Shown: positions 22,066-32,889, numbered from the stretch's first letter. The stretch: DNA of 64,000 bases from Prorocentrum cordatum (GCA_963575745.1 CAUYUJ010008114.1:145672-209671); one strand, 5' to 3'. Notes: generated by a model not told the origin, from the letters alone. Numbers and translations are program-made.

Positions 22066-22430
22066 GTCGCGCGGCCCGCGCGCGCCCGCCAAGGCCTGGC
22101 CCTTCTGGCCTCTCCCCGCGCGCGCCGGCCGCGGCCCCCGCCCGACGACCCCTCGCTAGCGCGTAACGGGAGAACGCTTTCTCGTATTATCTCTGCCCGC
22201 GCGCGTCGTGGTCGTCTGCAGCTGCTTCGGCCCCCGCCCTGTCCCCTTCCTCTGCCTCTCCTTCCTCGTCCGGGGCCAGCGCCGCTGATCGCGCACTTGG
22301 GCGCGCGGGGGGGCATCTTGCCCTGGGCGGCGCCGCGCGGCCCGCGCGCGCCCGCCAGGGCCTGGCCCTTTCGGGCCCCGTCCGCGCGCTGCGGCCGGGG
22401 CCTCTGCCTGACGACCCTTCGGTAGCGCAG
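22015..22430. repeat. Two related direct repeats of about 110-150 bp after the recombinase
   Basis: About 22,060-22,170 and 22,340-22,426 share CGCGCGGCCCGCGCGCGCCC, GCC(A/R)GGCCTGGCCCTT, and a final GACGACCC(C)TTCG(G/C)TAGCGC phrase. Spacing is about 250-280 bp. Direct repeats at the 3' side could be part of the split direct repeats of PAT-type DIRS relatives. A matching 5' copy was not found. Confidence 0.55.
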
Positions 22431-22435
22431 AGCTG

Positions 22436-22473
22436 GAGCATGATGCTGATCGCGGCGATGATGATGATGATGC

Positions 22474-22511
<38 letters not shown>

Positions 22512-22589
22512 TTGGTGATGATGAGGATTATTATGATGATGGTGATGATGCTGATGACGATGACGATGATGATGAAGATCAAGATGAAT

Positions 22590-22621
<32 letters not shown>

Positions 22622-22700
22622 GATGATGACGGTAATGATGGTGATGCTCATGATGCTGGTTTTCGCGATGATGACGTGGATGGCGACGATGGCGACGACG
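22436..22700. repeat. (GAT)n / (ATG)n tract
   Basis: About 260 bp of GATGAT with GGTGAT and GACGAT variants, starting directly after the retroelement's second direct repeat. Confidence 0.9.
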
Positions 22701-22965
22701 ACAGTGAGGAGGAGGGTGAGGAGGAAAGGAGCGGTTCTGACCCGCGCCCGCCTGCAGCGCGCGAGAAGGAACGGAGGAGGGGGAGGAGGAGGAGGAGGAG
22801 GAGGAGGAGGAGGAGGAGGAGGAGGAGGAGGAGGGGAAGAAAAAGGCAGAGGAGGACGGGGGGGGAGGGGAGGAGGAAGAGGAAACGGAAGTTGAGGAGG
22901 AGGAGGGGGAGGAAGAGGAATGGGAGGATGAGGAGGGCGAGGAACAGCTGGAAAGGCCGACGGGG
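22701..22965. repeat. (GAG)n / GGA purine tract
   Basis: GAGGAGGAGGAG with GGGG and AAG interruptions, on the plus strand. Confidence 0.9.
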
Positions 22966-23535
22966 AGGAGACGGAAAACCCAGACCCCCGACGTCATGTT
23001 TTTCCACGACGAGGGCCCCCGAGGGTCTCCACGCATCCCCGGGGCCAGACTCTTCCTCCTGGCCAATGTTCAGCGGTGTCGGGACCCGGCGAGGGCGGGC
23101 TCCAGGGGCCGAACAGAGCCAAAAACTGTTTCCGTCGTGAATTCTTCACGTGGCGAGGGGGTCGAGGCGGGCGAAGGGGCCAGAAGGATGGCCGCCGTTG
23201 CCTCGAGCGGTTCTCCCCCCCTGAGATCGGGCGACGAAGCATGTGCTTATCCACTGCCCCCCTGCCGGGCCCCTCCTGGACCCAGGGGCTCTGTGCACGC
23301 CCTATTGGCCAAGCCAGAAGAGCGTGGCGTGTACACCGCTGCTGGGCTCAGGATGGCGCCGACGCCGACGCCGACGGCGCCGTCGACGCTGACGACCCAA
23401 TTCCCGCGTCCGTGGCTCTCCGAATTACACGTGTGCCATGGGAATGGATGAGACTGATAATGGTGAAGATGAGGACGAGGTCTTCCGAGTTGGCTAGAAC
23501 CGAGGCGCGCGCGTAACGCGCGAACGGTTCTATTG
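22966..23535 (+). other. Unique sequence, weak coding potential
   Basis: A plus-strand frame 23,076-23,516 (146 aa) has a fairly mixed composition (RVPWEWMRLIMVKMRT near its end) but no recognised motif, no clear splice context, and an Asp/Ala repeat GADADADGAVDADD from a GACGCC repeat. I see no other feature here. Confidence 0.2.
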
Positions 23536-23604
23536 ACGTAGTACATATGCCCACACACATACATGCATATATATATGTATATTTGTGTATAGACAGACAT
23601 GCAG

Positions 23605-23640
<36 letters not shown>

Positions 23641-23762
23641 TTGTACATACATACATGTGTTCGTACACGTATAGACACACATCCATGCAAACAAATATAC
23701 GTACGTGCTCACATGCGTACGTACGTATTCACGCATGCACATACACACAACGATAATGATAT
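23536..23762. repeat. Alternating purine-pyrimidine tract (CA/TA/TG)
   Basis: CACACATACATG, (TA)n (about 23,610-23,636), TACATACATACATG and CGTACGTACG units make about 220 bp of almost strictly alternating R-Y sequence, the kind of sequence that can adopt Z-DNA or cruciforms. It has no counterpart in either palindrome copy. Confidence 0.85.
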
Positions 23763-23900
23763 ATCCTTACGTAGTATTGGCATACCTATTTATTTTTCGT
23801 CCTGCGAGAGGCGGCCCCGAACCCTGCTGACGCCCGCGCGGGCGCCGAGCCGGGCCCGGGCGGCGAGGCCGACGTCGTGCCATCGCGGCCCTCCAGCGCG

Positions 23901-24000
23901 NNNNNNNNNNNNNNNNNNNNNNNNNNNNNNNNNNNNNNNNNNNNNNNNNNNNNNNNNNNNNNNNNNNNNNNNNNNNNNNNNNNNNNNNNNNNNNNNNNNN
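23901..24000. other. Assembly gap (100 N)
   Basis: Exactly 100 N bases, a conventional scaffold gap of unknown true length. Long-range statements about the spacing of copies A and B depend on this join being right. Confidence 0.98.
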
Positions 24001-24290
24001 CTCCATCAGCTGCGCCTCGTCGAGCGCGTTCCGGGGGCGCAGGGGTCCTCCCGAACGGCGGGCGGAGGCCCGAGTTAGGGCCCGAAGGCCAGGGAGCGAA
24101 AGGTCAGGGCCAACGTTCGGGGGGGGGGGGCAGTTCAGGGAGGGGGTGCAGTCACCCCGCATGATAAGCATGGGCAACCTTCCCCAGGGATGCCCTTGCA
24201 TTCTTGCCCCCTCGGCCCATCCCTGGCCACTTTCGCTGGCCTCGCCCCTCTCGAAAAGCTTCGAAGTGGCCTTCCAAGGCCCCTGCTCGA
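24001..24290. other. Unique GC-rich sequence after gap
   Basis: No open frame with recognisable content; contains a G run at about 24,119-24,130. Confidence 0.3.
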
Positions 24291-24295
24291 AAAAG

Positions 24296-24478
24296 AAACA
24301 ACGGCATGAACATAAACTGTCGGCGCTCCGCGCGGATTTCTTGGATCTGCGCTGGGCCCCCACCGACGGCGCCTCCAGCGCCGCCCCTGGCGCGCTCTGC
24401 GCGCCAGGGAGGGGGGTCCGGCGCAGATCCAAGAAATCCGCGCGGAGCGCCAAACGTTTATGTTTATGATGTGTTTTG
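24296..24478. mobile_element. Fold-back element F1, copy 1
   Basis: Inverted arms GAACATAAACTGTCGGCGCT / AGCGCCAAACGTTTATGTTT, then CCGCGCGGATTTCTTGGATC on the left and its complement on the right, around a GC-rich loop with TGGCGCGCTCTGCGCGCCA. It has no coding capacity and a length like that of a MITE. Other copies are at 58,795-58,975, 60,773-60,973 and 62,488-62,870 (split). Confidence 0.82.
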
Positions 24479-24515
24479 CGAAGGCCTTACGGCCGGTGCC
24501 GCCGACCCTGAATGG

Positions 24516-24553
<38 letters not shown>

Positions 24554-24554
24554 A

Positions 24555-24745
24555 GCGCTCTCGGGGGCCTCTTCGGAGTTGTTTGGAGGCCTCTTGGGAG
24601 TCTCTTGGGGGCCGCTTGGGAGCCTCGTGGGGGCCTCTTGGTGCTTTCTGGGGGTCTGTTGGGGGCCTTCTTAGGGGCCTCTTGGAGGCTTCTTCGGGGC
24701 CTCCTAGGGGCCTCCTGGGAGCTTCCCAGGCCGAGTTGCCTGCGT
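24555..24745. repeat. Degenerate GGCCTCTTGGG-type repeat, block 1
   Basis: Irregular 12-18 bp units (GGGGCCTCTTGG, GGAGGCTTCTTCGG). They translate as LGASWGPLG-like peptide, which is an artefact of the repeat. Related blocks are at 49,690-50,000, 50,090-50,215 and 55,155-55,335. Confidence 0.75.
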
Positions 24746-24887
24746 CCTCACTGCACGTCCTTGTTCTGCGGGTAGCTGTGCCTTGCGGTGGGATCCGGCG
24801 AGGCATCGCATCGCCGAGATGGGGCTTTTGAGAAGGCCCACCCCGCCCAGGGAGGGTTTGGAGATGCGATACCGTGTGCCTATCGTT
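24746..24887. other. Unique sequence
   Basis: No feature recognised. Confidence 0.3.
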
Positions 24888-25118
24888 ACGTCAGACAGGT
24901 CCCTCTACAGGAGGAGTATTCCAAAATAGTAGAAAACAATTTTTGGGGATGAGTTTCCGACTATGTTTTGACAATGTTTGAATTTGTTTCGACTATAATT
25001 GGTTTTTGGGGATGATATGTTTTAGTATGTTTTGCATTTCTTGAATTTGTGTCGACTACTTTCTCCCCCCCGTTTTTCGCCCAACATCCGCCTGTCGGGG
25101 GACATGCCCGACCCAAGC
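24888..25118. mobile_element. Inverted-repeat element F2, copy 1
   Basis: AT-rich interior (repeated TTTTTGGGGATGA and GTTTTGAATTTG-like phrases) between inverted ends GACAGGTCCCTCTACAGGAG and ATCCGCCTGTCGGGGGACAT. It is longer than the other copies because of an internal tandem duplication. Related copies are at 25,448-25,590 (partial), 27,003-27,160, 54,268-54,312 (one end) and 56,803-56,938. Confidence 0.75.
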
Positions 25119-25447
25119 CTGTCGACGATGCTTCGGCGATGTAGCGCCGTCGCCGCCCCCAGACCTCCCTAGACACGGTCGCGTCGTAACAGAAATTACG
25201 GCGGGAGGTGTGTTGCAATGTTCGTCCTCCAGGGGCCCTCGCCGGGCTTCGGGACCGTCAAAAAAACAGGGCTCAGGAGGAAAAGCCCGTGCCGTGGATT
25301 CGGTCGGGACGTATTGGGGCCGAGACCTCTGGGTGTCGGGACCTCTTTCGGGCGACAACGACTCAGGTCGAGACCTCTGGGGGTCGACGTCATGAAACAA
25401 GCCACGGACGTCGGGGCACTGGGTTGGGCGCCCTGCGCGGCGATGCT
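25119..25447. other. Sequence with GGGTCGAGACCTCTGG repeats
   Basis: Short phrases CCGAGACCTCTGGG and TCGAGACCTCTGGGG recur at 25,318, 25,368 and again at 25,785. Weak open frames only; no gene supported. Confidence 0.4.
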
Positions 25448-25590
25448 GGGCTCACGTCGGGCAGGTCCTGATACAGGAGGAATACTCGAGAATGGTTTTA
25501 AAATAGTTTGGGGACGATTTTTCGTGCTCTTTTGTCAATTTTGGATTATTGTTGTAGTATGTTGTCCATTTTTTCTTCCAAAATCAGCCG
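25448..25590. mobile_element. Element F2, partial copy 2
   Basis: Left end GTCGGGCAGGTCCTGATACA and AT-rich interior are present; the right inverted end is replaced by other sequence after CCAAAATCAGCC. Confidence 0.6.
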
Positions 25591-25812
25591 GGCTCCTCAT
25601 CTGGCCACATCGGCGATGCATCGGCGATGCGGCTCGATGTGGAGCTCGACTTGCTTCACGTCGACGTCGCCGATGCATCGCCGACGTCGACGATGCCTCG
25701 CCGGTGCATCGCCGATGCACCGCCGATGTATCGGCGATGCGACGCGATCATCCGACCCCATCTACCCCGACCCCGTCTGGGAGGCCGAGACCTCTGGGGC
25801 TGTATGTTTTTG
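25591..25812. repeat. GATGCATCGGCG-rich dispersed repeat, copy 1
   Basis: Clusters of self-complementary CGATGCATCG and CATCGGCGATG, ending with a phrase GCGATCATCCGACCCCATCT. A related segment is at 61,075-61,265 with the same end phrase. It is a dispersed repeat of about 200 bp with strong local folding. Confidence 0.7.
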
Positions 25813-27002
25813 TTAAACATGGGCTGTATTGTTTTTGTGTTGGCTAGGGGTCGCTTATCATGCAGCCATCCTCGCCAGGGTGGGGGGGTGGAGGGAGGAG
25901 TTAGAGATTCGTTTGAGGGAACCCTCATGGGGCCCACCCAGCTAGTCGTCTCCCGTCTAGTTCGACTCCAGCTCGACTCTCGCTCGAGCCCCTGCTCGAT
26001 TTTCGCTCGCCTCGAGCTCGGCTCGAGCTCGACCCAAGTCCACGGACGTCCGACGAGCATCCCCCAGGAGGAGGGGGGACGATGCGAGGGTGGAGTCGGG
26101 CCGCGGACGTTGGCCGCGAGCCGTGAGCCTGTGCCGCCGGCGGTGCCGAGGCGCACGCGTTCCTCCGGGGCTCGTGCCCGAGGCCGCCAGGCCCTCGCAG
26201 GCCGCTCGGGTCCTCACGGGGGCACGCGCGTTGTAGCACGGCAGGTTCGCGTCGTGTCGACTGACCGGCGGCGACCTCGCCGCCAGCGTGCAGTGCTGCA
26301 CGCCGCCAGCGCACGCCGCCAGCGATCCAGAATCGGGTCGATGTTGGGCGATCTGACGCTTCGGAAGCGACCGATCGTTCAAGGTTGAAGGATCCCCGCG
26401 GTGTCAGAAGCTGGCGCCGAGGTCGGCACGAGACGGACCTGCCGGAGTCATCCCGATGCCTGCGCAAGCATTTCCGTCGCCGACGAGTGTGCCAGATTGG
26501 AGCCGGCCGGGGGGCTGAGGTGGTCCATCCTTGGTTCCGCCCAGCACACAAGGTGGGAGGAAGGGTGCCCCTCGTCGCCACGGCTGGACGCGGCTCGAAA
26601 AGTGAACGGTTTTATTATTCGGCGTTTCGACAGTGGGCGGAAGGGAGGGGGTAGGGGGGGGGTCTGGCTCCGGACCTCTGTTTAATGCGACTGTTTGCAG
26701 CAGTGCGTCTTTTGGGGGAGGCTCCACCAGCTCGAAACAAGCGCCAAAAACAGCCAAGATCTACTTCACGGGGGGTGGAGGGGGGGGCAAGGGCCCGCGC
26801 CGATCGGCAACAGAAGAAATAAGAAAACGATAACAAAACTGGTCAGTTTCGGCCCGGGAGGAGTCTGAGAACCGATGCTAAACGGATTTGCCCTCGTCCG
26901 CCTTTCTTGACCAGTTTTCTCTGGGCCCATCCAGCGCAGAACCCCCCTGGCCGCTTCCGGGTGCAAGATGGCATAATGTTCGGTGGCGTCTGGACGCATA
27001 CA
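25813..27002. other. Mostly unique sequence, no recognised gene
   Basis: Contains a CTCGAGCTCG-rich stretch (25,960-26,035) and a plus-strand frame 26,385-26,654 (89 aa, including GAEVVHPWFRPAHKVGG and FYYSAFRQWAEG) with mixed composition but no recognised family. G and C runs are frequent. Confidence 0.3.
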
Positions 27003-27160
27003 GTTAGGTCGGGCTTGTCCCTCTACAAGAGGGATATCCGGAAATAGTCAAAACATAGTCAGGGGACGATGTTTTTGCATTTTCGGATATTTTGGGCTAC
27101 TTTTGGGGTACTTTTTATTTTTCGTCCAAAATCCGCCTGTAGGGGGACACGCACGACCTA
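27003..27160. mobile_element. Element F2, copy 3 (complete)
   Basis: Cleanest copy: left end TTAGGTCGGGCTTGTCCCTC, right end the near-complement GGGGGACACGCACGACCTAA. The interior is AT-rich and about 155 bp overall, with no open frame. The TTAGG...CCTAA ends suggest that TTA/TAA is terminal sequence or a target duplication. Confidence 0.8.
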
Positions 27161-27700
27161 AAGCGAGTCCCTTGTGGAGTATGCGTGACCATTCTCTCTT
27201 TCCGCCCACGTGGGCGTTCCTTTTCTCGCAGTCCAGCGCTGCGGTGTTGGCGCCAGTGGTACGACGAGGTTTTCCCGTTGAGTGAATCGTCTAATTCGTG
27301 AAATCTGTCTGAAGCGCGTGGAGCTACAAGAACATGGCCAGCATACGACCCAATGTTGCAGACATGCTTGCAAGTTCTGTGTTTGAAGGCTTTGCTGACC
27401 CAGCTGAGGGAGGTGGAGAACATATGCAAGAAGTTATGTGCGTAGAGTTTTAGCGCCTTGACTATTCGGATCATTCGACCGATTTGCGGTTGGGAGCAAC
27501 TTTTGGACAGCGATGGTCACTGGCGGATCAACCTGTCTTAGCCCCACTTTCATTGTGGTGTGCATCTCCACTGCAGTCGCTAGGAATGGTGATTCCAGGA
27601 CTGCATGGGTTGCCCGCAGGACAGCCAATCAACTTCCTATCCGTTGCCACTTACACTCGTCTCGACTGGAGACCATTTTTTTTATCCACCCAAGGGATAA
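27161..27700 (-). pseudogene. Possible coding remnant, unknown family
   Basis: This moderate-G+C stretch gives two adjacent minus-strand frames of balanced composition: 27,628-27,434 (MAVLRATHAVLESPFLATAV at its start) and 27,474-27,115 (LKLYAHNFLHMFSTSLSWVS, then KHRTCKHVCNIGSYAGHVLV). They overlap in different frames, so a frameshift or intron would be needed. I recognise no motif. It differs in composition from the satellites on both sides. Confidence 0.28.
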
Positions 27701-27810
27701 CACATGTTACCCCCCCCCCTCCCCCCCCGTAACGGTAACGCCCCGACCCAGTCCAGTGCGCGATCCAGGGCAGCCTAGGCCTGTGGTGCACGCGGGCACT
27801 ACTGGTGGGC

Positions 27811-28070
27811 TCCAGATGTGCTTGATCCAATTGTCAGCTCCGCCTCCTGCTGCTGGTCTTGTGTTGTTACGATAGTCGTAATACTCATACTCCTAACTCC
27901 AATCTACTATCGTAATACTAACAAATTACCTTCTATATTTGTCAAGTCATACTAGAAAATCCGTATAATCCTACACATAATGCAAAATCATGCATCCTAA
28001 AAAGTGAAAAGTAAAAATACTCAATAACCCAAAAGCATAAAAAATCCTCCTCCTACTCCTAAGCCTACCT
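27811..28070. other. Outer left edge of copy B with AT-rich segment
   Basis: Begins with a diverged inverted end module (GTGCTTGATCCAATTGTCAG, CTCCGCCTCCTGCTGCTGGT), then about 200 bp of AT-rich sequence with ACTATCGTAATACT repeats that has no partner in the right arm. Confidence 0.65.
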
Positions 28071-28230
28071 CCCACATCCCTCCTCCTCCTCCTCCTCTCC
28101 TCCTCCTCCGTCCTCCTCCTCCTCCTCCTCCGGCCTCCTCCTACCCCCCCTTCCTCCTCCTCCTCCTCCTCCTCCTCCTTCCTCCTCCTCCTACTCATCC
28201 TCCTCCTCCGCCTCCTCCTCCCCCTCCTCT
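28071..28230. repeat. (CTC)n pyrimidine tract, left arm B
   Basis: Complementary partner of the GAG tracts at 48,165-48,400. Confidence 0.9.
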
Positions 28231-28440
28231 GCCTCGTCGCCCTTCGGCGGCCTTCAGCGGCCGTCGGTGGCTTTCGGCAGCCCCTGGCGGCCCTCGGCGG
28301 CTTTCGGCGGCCCTCGTCGTGTTCCTGCTAAGTTCGCTTCCGATGTGCTTGATCCTGTTGCCAGCCCCGCCTCCTGCTACTGGTGTTGCACTGTGGTTCA
28401 TGCCAAGTTGCACGGAGAGACCTGGAAAACAACTCCACAT
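28231..28440. repeat. CGGCGG(C)TTT/CCTC repeat and inverted end module, left arm B
   Basis: GGCGGCCTTCAGCGGCCGTC-type units, then GTCGTGTTCCTGCTAAG (28,313-28,329), which is the complement of the right-end module. Confidence 0.78.
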
Positions 28441-28448
28441 CCTCCTCA

Positions 28449-28469
28449 TCGCGCTCCTTCTCTCCTTCG

Positions 28470-28533
<64 letters not shown>

Positions 28534-28543
28534 TTATCCCGCA
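28449..28543. repeat. (CT)n microsatellite
   Basis: About 45 CT dinucleotides with a few TT interruptions. The matching right-arm position (about 47,930-47,960) has only GATAGAGATAGAGAGG, so the run has expanded on the left arm. Confidence 0.92.
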
Positions 28544-28569
28544 TCCCCCACAGTGGAAGCCTCTGTCTC

Positions 28570-28720
28570 ATGCCCATCTGCACTTGCATTTTGCATATGC
28601 TGCATTGCACTTGCATGGAATGCCATTGCATTGCATGGCATTGCATGGCATTGCATTACAACGCATGGGATTGCATTTTTGTTGCGTCACTTCCCATTGC
28701 GCTGCGTTGCGTTGCGTTGA
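28570..28720. repeat. TTGCA/TGGCA short tandem repeat, left arm B
   Basis: Inverted partner of 47,790-47,880, roughly 50 per cent longer. Confidence 0.82.
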
Positions 28721-28724
28721 GAGT

Positions 28725-30535
28725 TCCTCGCAACTCTGGGCTCCGAGCTGCCAGGGGCAATGTGGCCTGGCCCATTTCGCCTGACTCATCCTCGCAACTC
28801 TGGGATCCAAGATGCCACGCGCGAAGTGGTCCAGTCCATTTCGCCTGAAAGGTCCTCGCAACTCTGGGCTCAGATATGCCCCTAACCTGAGGATGTCCAG
28901 CCCGTTTCGCCTTAGACATACTCGCAACTCTTGGCTCAGACATGCCGAGCGCGAGGTGATCTGGAAAAGCTTATTTCAGACATTCTCGCCTGAGACATTC
29001 TCCTCAACTCTGCGAGATGCCGCGCGCGAGGTGGTCTGGCCAATTTCGCCTGAGACATCTTCGCAACTCTGGGCTCCCAAATGCCGCGCGCGAAGAGGTG
29101 CGGCCCGGCTCGCCTGAGGATCCTTGCAAATCCGGGCTCTTATATGTCCTGGATTAATGTGGTTCGGGCCCACTTCGCCTGAGACCTCCTCGCAGCTCTG
29201 GGTTCCGAGAAACCTCTCGCGAGGTGGTCTGGCCCATTTTCGCCAGAGGCATCATCGAAACTCTGGAATCGGAAATGCTCTGACTGAGTTGGTCCAGCAC
29301 GATTCGCCTGTGACATCCTCGCAACTCTGGGCTCAGATATGCCCTGACCTGAGGTGGTCTGGCCCCATTCGCCCGGGGCATACACGCACCTCCGAGATCC
29401 GAGATGCCAGGCGCGAGGTGGCCCAGTCAAACTCGCCTCAGACCTCCTCGCAACTCTGGGTTCCGAGATGCCGCGTGCGAAGCGGTCCGGCTAATTTTGC
29501 CTGCGACATCTTCGCAACTCTGGGCTCCAAGATGTCGCGCGTGGGCTCAGGGATACTCTGACACAAGGTGGTCCAGCCTGTTTCGCCTGGGACATCCTCG
29601 CAACTCCAGGCTCAGAAATGCCGCGTGCGGGGTGGTCGGGCCCGTTTGGCCAGAGGCATCATCGAAACTCTGGGATCGGAAATGCTCTGACTGAGTTGGT
29701 CCGGCACGATTCGCCTGTGACATCCTCGCAACTCTGGGCTCAGATATGCCCTGACCTGAGGTGGTCTGGCCCCATTCGCCCGGGGCATTCACGCACCTCC
29801 GAGATCCGAGATGCCAGGCGCGAGTTGGCCCAGTCAAACTCGCCTCAGACCTCCTCGCAACTCTGTGTTCCGAGATGCCGCGTGCGAAGCGGTCCGGCTA
29901 ATTTTGCCTGCGACATCTTCGCAACTCTGGGTTCCAAGAAGTCGCGCGCGGGCTCAGGGATACTCTGACATAAGGTGGTCCAGCCTGTTTCGCCTGGGAC
30001 ATCCTCGCAACTCCAGGCTCAGAGATGCCGCGTGCGAGGTGGTCGGCCCCGTTTCGCCTGAGACATCCTCGCAACTTTGGTCTCTGAGCTGTTGTGGCCT
30101 GAAGTGATCTGGCCCATGTCGCCAGAGACATCCTCACAACTCTGGGCTCGAAATTGCGACGCGTGAGGTTGTCCGGTCCGGTTCGCCTGAGACATCCTCG
30201 CAATTCTGGGCTCAGAGATGCTCCTGACTTGGGGTGATCTGGCCCATTTTCGCCTGAGACATCTTCGCAACTCTGGGCTCAGACATGCTGCGCCCGAGGT
30301 CGCTTGGCCAATATGGCCTGATGCATCCCCGCAACTCCGGGCACAGAGATGATGCGCTCGAGGTACTCCGGCCAGATTTGCCTGATCCATCCTCGCAACT
30401 CTGGGCTCCAAAATGCCGCGCCAGAGATGGTCGGGCCAATTTCGCCTGAGACCTCTTCGCAACTCAGGGCTCCGAGATGCCGCGCACGAGGTAGTCCAGT
30501 CAGTTTTGCCTGAGACATCCTCACAACTGGGCTCC
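28725..30535 (-). repeat. 68-bp satellite array, outer block, left arm B, with a 406-bp higher-order duplication
   Basis: Same unit as 10,878-12,280 but inverted. About 29,241-29,646 and 29,647-30,052 are consecutive near-identical six-unit blocks (for example both contain GCACCTCCGAGATCCGAGAT and GGGCTCAGGGATACTCTGAC), a higher-order repeat not present in the right arms. Confidence 0.9.
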
Positions 30536-32889
30536 GATGGGGCCAGGCCCAAACTTCCTGTTACACTACAGTGCTAATATCGAGTTGTGCCCCAGGAGGG
30601 GTCCAGGCGCCCCTGCCCCGAGGGGGCAGTTAGCCGGCGCCGAGGCGAGAACATGAATTTCGGACACGCCCTGGTACACGTTGAAATCTCCAGCGAGAGG
30701 AGAACTTCGAGGGCGAGGAGGAGAACCAGGAGAACGAGGTGGGGCGAGAAGAACCAGGAGGAATAACATCAGGAACGCGATGGTGATAACGAGGAAAATA
30801 AGAGGACGAGGAAGAAGAAAGACGAGGAGAAAGAGGAACGGGATGACGGGGGGAGGAGAAGGAGGGGGAGGAGAAGGAGGTTTGGGAAGGGGGAAAGGGC
30901 AAGAAGCATGGCAAAGAGGACGATGCCAGCAATGACGACGACTGTGATGATGACAAGGGCGCAGGCAAATCAGGGGCGGGAGGTCGATGATTCGGTGGAC
31001 GCGCAAACAATGTTTGGAGCCGCCCTGGCTCAAAATCGCTGTCGGGGATGCTGGACTGAGCCTATAAATCGGTATGTTGGTGATGCTTCTCCGCCTCGTC
31101 ACCATCCTTGTCCTGGTCCTCTTTCTGCTGCTGCCTCCTCCATCTCCCCCCGTACTCCTCCTGCTCCTCCTTGCAGCCCCCTCTCTCCGACTGTGCGAAT
31201 GTTGATGCTAAGAACGGTTCTGCGCCTGTCGGTACCAGTATCGCTATCGATACCAGTACCGATGCCGGTACAGGTGCCGGTACCAAACCATGATCGGCAT
31301 CGGTATTTCAACAGAAGATACAGCCAACACCAACAGCTTTTCGCTTCCGATCGAGCCCCCTGCCCCTGGGGTCTTAGGCGTTTGCCGCATTCTACGCGTT
31401 CTCGGCAAGGCCAACCCAGCGGCCCTGCTGAGAGCACGTGGCGCGGCGAACGTCTAGGATCTACACGGCGGCGTCTGCTGAGATGAGGTTAGCGCTGTAG
31501 GGGTCTTCCCACCGAGGCACGCGGGTGCCTCTGCTGAGAGGACGTGGGTCTGACCCTGGGATCGTCGTCTGGCCCTGATGAAACAAGCTCTACTTGGAGG
31601 GCGTCGTCTCATCGCGCCCCGCGGGCGATCCCGGGATCAGGCCCGCGCCTTCTCAGCAGAGGCACCCGGGTGCCCCTGCTGAGAAGAGTCTTGCAGCGCA
31701 GACTTTCTCTCAGCAGAGGCCGCCGCGTAGATCTCTTGGGCGTTTGCCGCGGCCTCGGCCGGCCGTCCGCTTCTGCCGCGGCGGGCGGCCGGCCGTTCAT
31801 CCGATTCGTCTTCGTCGCAGTCGTCGCCGTCGTCGTCAGGACCCTCGTCGTTGTCGTCGACGTTATCATCATTATCATCGCCATCGTCGTCATCATCATC
31901 ATCGTCCTTATCATCATCGTGGTCATCCTCATCACCACCGTGCTCATCATCAAATTCACTCGCAATCAACTTCATGACGAATCATTGCAAACGTTGTCGT
32001 CGTCACCTTGAGCGCCGATGCCGTTGTGATATATTGCAGTCGTCATGGTCGGCGGGTCGCCGCCATCGTTGCGATCCACCTCGTCACGGCAATCATATTA
32101 TTCATCTTCATCCTCCGCTGTATATTCCTCTGCCTTCTGATACTCTGCGCATCTGCGGCCCATCTGATCCTCTTTAATTCATCCTTGGACAAGCGTGGAA
32201 AGTGAGGAGCGAGAAGTGTGTGTGTGGGGGGGGGACGGCGGGCGAGACGTGAGAAAAGAGCAGGACGTGGAGGAGCAGCGGAGGGATGGGGGATGTGAGG
32301 GGCAGCAGTAGCAGAAGGATGACGCGGAGCAGCGACGAAGGAGGAATATATTAAGGCCAGGGTCCAGCATCCTCATCAGCGACTCTAGATTTAATGTGGC
32401 TTCAAAACTTGTTCTCGTCCTCCGAGTCACCGTCCTCCTGTTCCTGATTTGCGTGCGCCCTTGTCGTTATCAATGTCGTCGTCGTTGTTTATGTCGCCGT
32501 CCTCATCGTGTTTCTCGCCGCCCACCCTCCTACGCAACCTCATCGCCCTCCCTTCTCCTCCGCATCCTCATGCCGTTCCTCCGACTTCTCGCCGTTACTT
32601 TCCTCCTCCTCCTCTTTATCATCATTCTCATCATCGTGCTCCTGATGCTCTTCCTCATCCGGGTTCTCCTCGCCCCTCCTCGTACTCAAAGTTATCCTTC
32701 TTGCCTTCATATTTCTCCTTTCGCCGGAGATTTCCTCAACATATATATATATATATATTCTGGCCTGGCGCTCCCGCCTGAGACGTCCTTCCACATGAAT
32801 CAGAAATCCGGCTCTCGCCTCGGCACGGTTAACTGCCCCCTCGGGCCAAGGGCGGTTGAACCCCTCCTGGAAGACGACTCGATAACTAG
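30536..32889. repeat. Nested palindrome core, left arm B
   Basis: Arms at about 30,540-31,190 and 32,190-32,889 with a spacer. The spacer includes the CTTCTCAGCAGAGGCACCC palindrome (about 31,649-31,687) and a GTCGTC/CATCAT tract (31,805-31,945). Corresponds to 8,401-10,875 and 43,950-46,420. A (TA)n run sits at 32,740-32,757. No gene is seen. Confidence 0.82.

Larger units (their letters stand above)
12993..22435 (+). mobile_element. Decayed DIRS-like (tyrosine-recombinase) retroelement
   Basis: A very GC-rich segment of about 9.4 kb in which plus-strand protein-like blocks appear in the order gag-like, reverse transcriptase, RNase H-like, unassigned, tyrosine recombinase. The blocks alternate between reading frames with intervening stops, so the element is inactive. 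RT followed by a tyrosine recombinase in place of a DDE integrase defines the DIRS class. Block-level assignment rests on motifs I can see (listed below) and on remembered dinoflagellate proteins of the same layout, not on a search. Neither end is precisely defined: the left is placed where copy A ends, the right where the GAT tract begins. Confidence 0.72.

Noticed and set aside
23599-24453. Open frames spanning the assembly gap
   Set aside because: They include unknown residues from the 100-N gap and cannot be evaluated.
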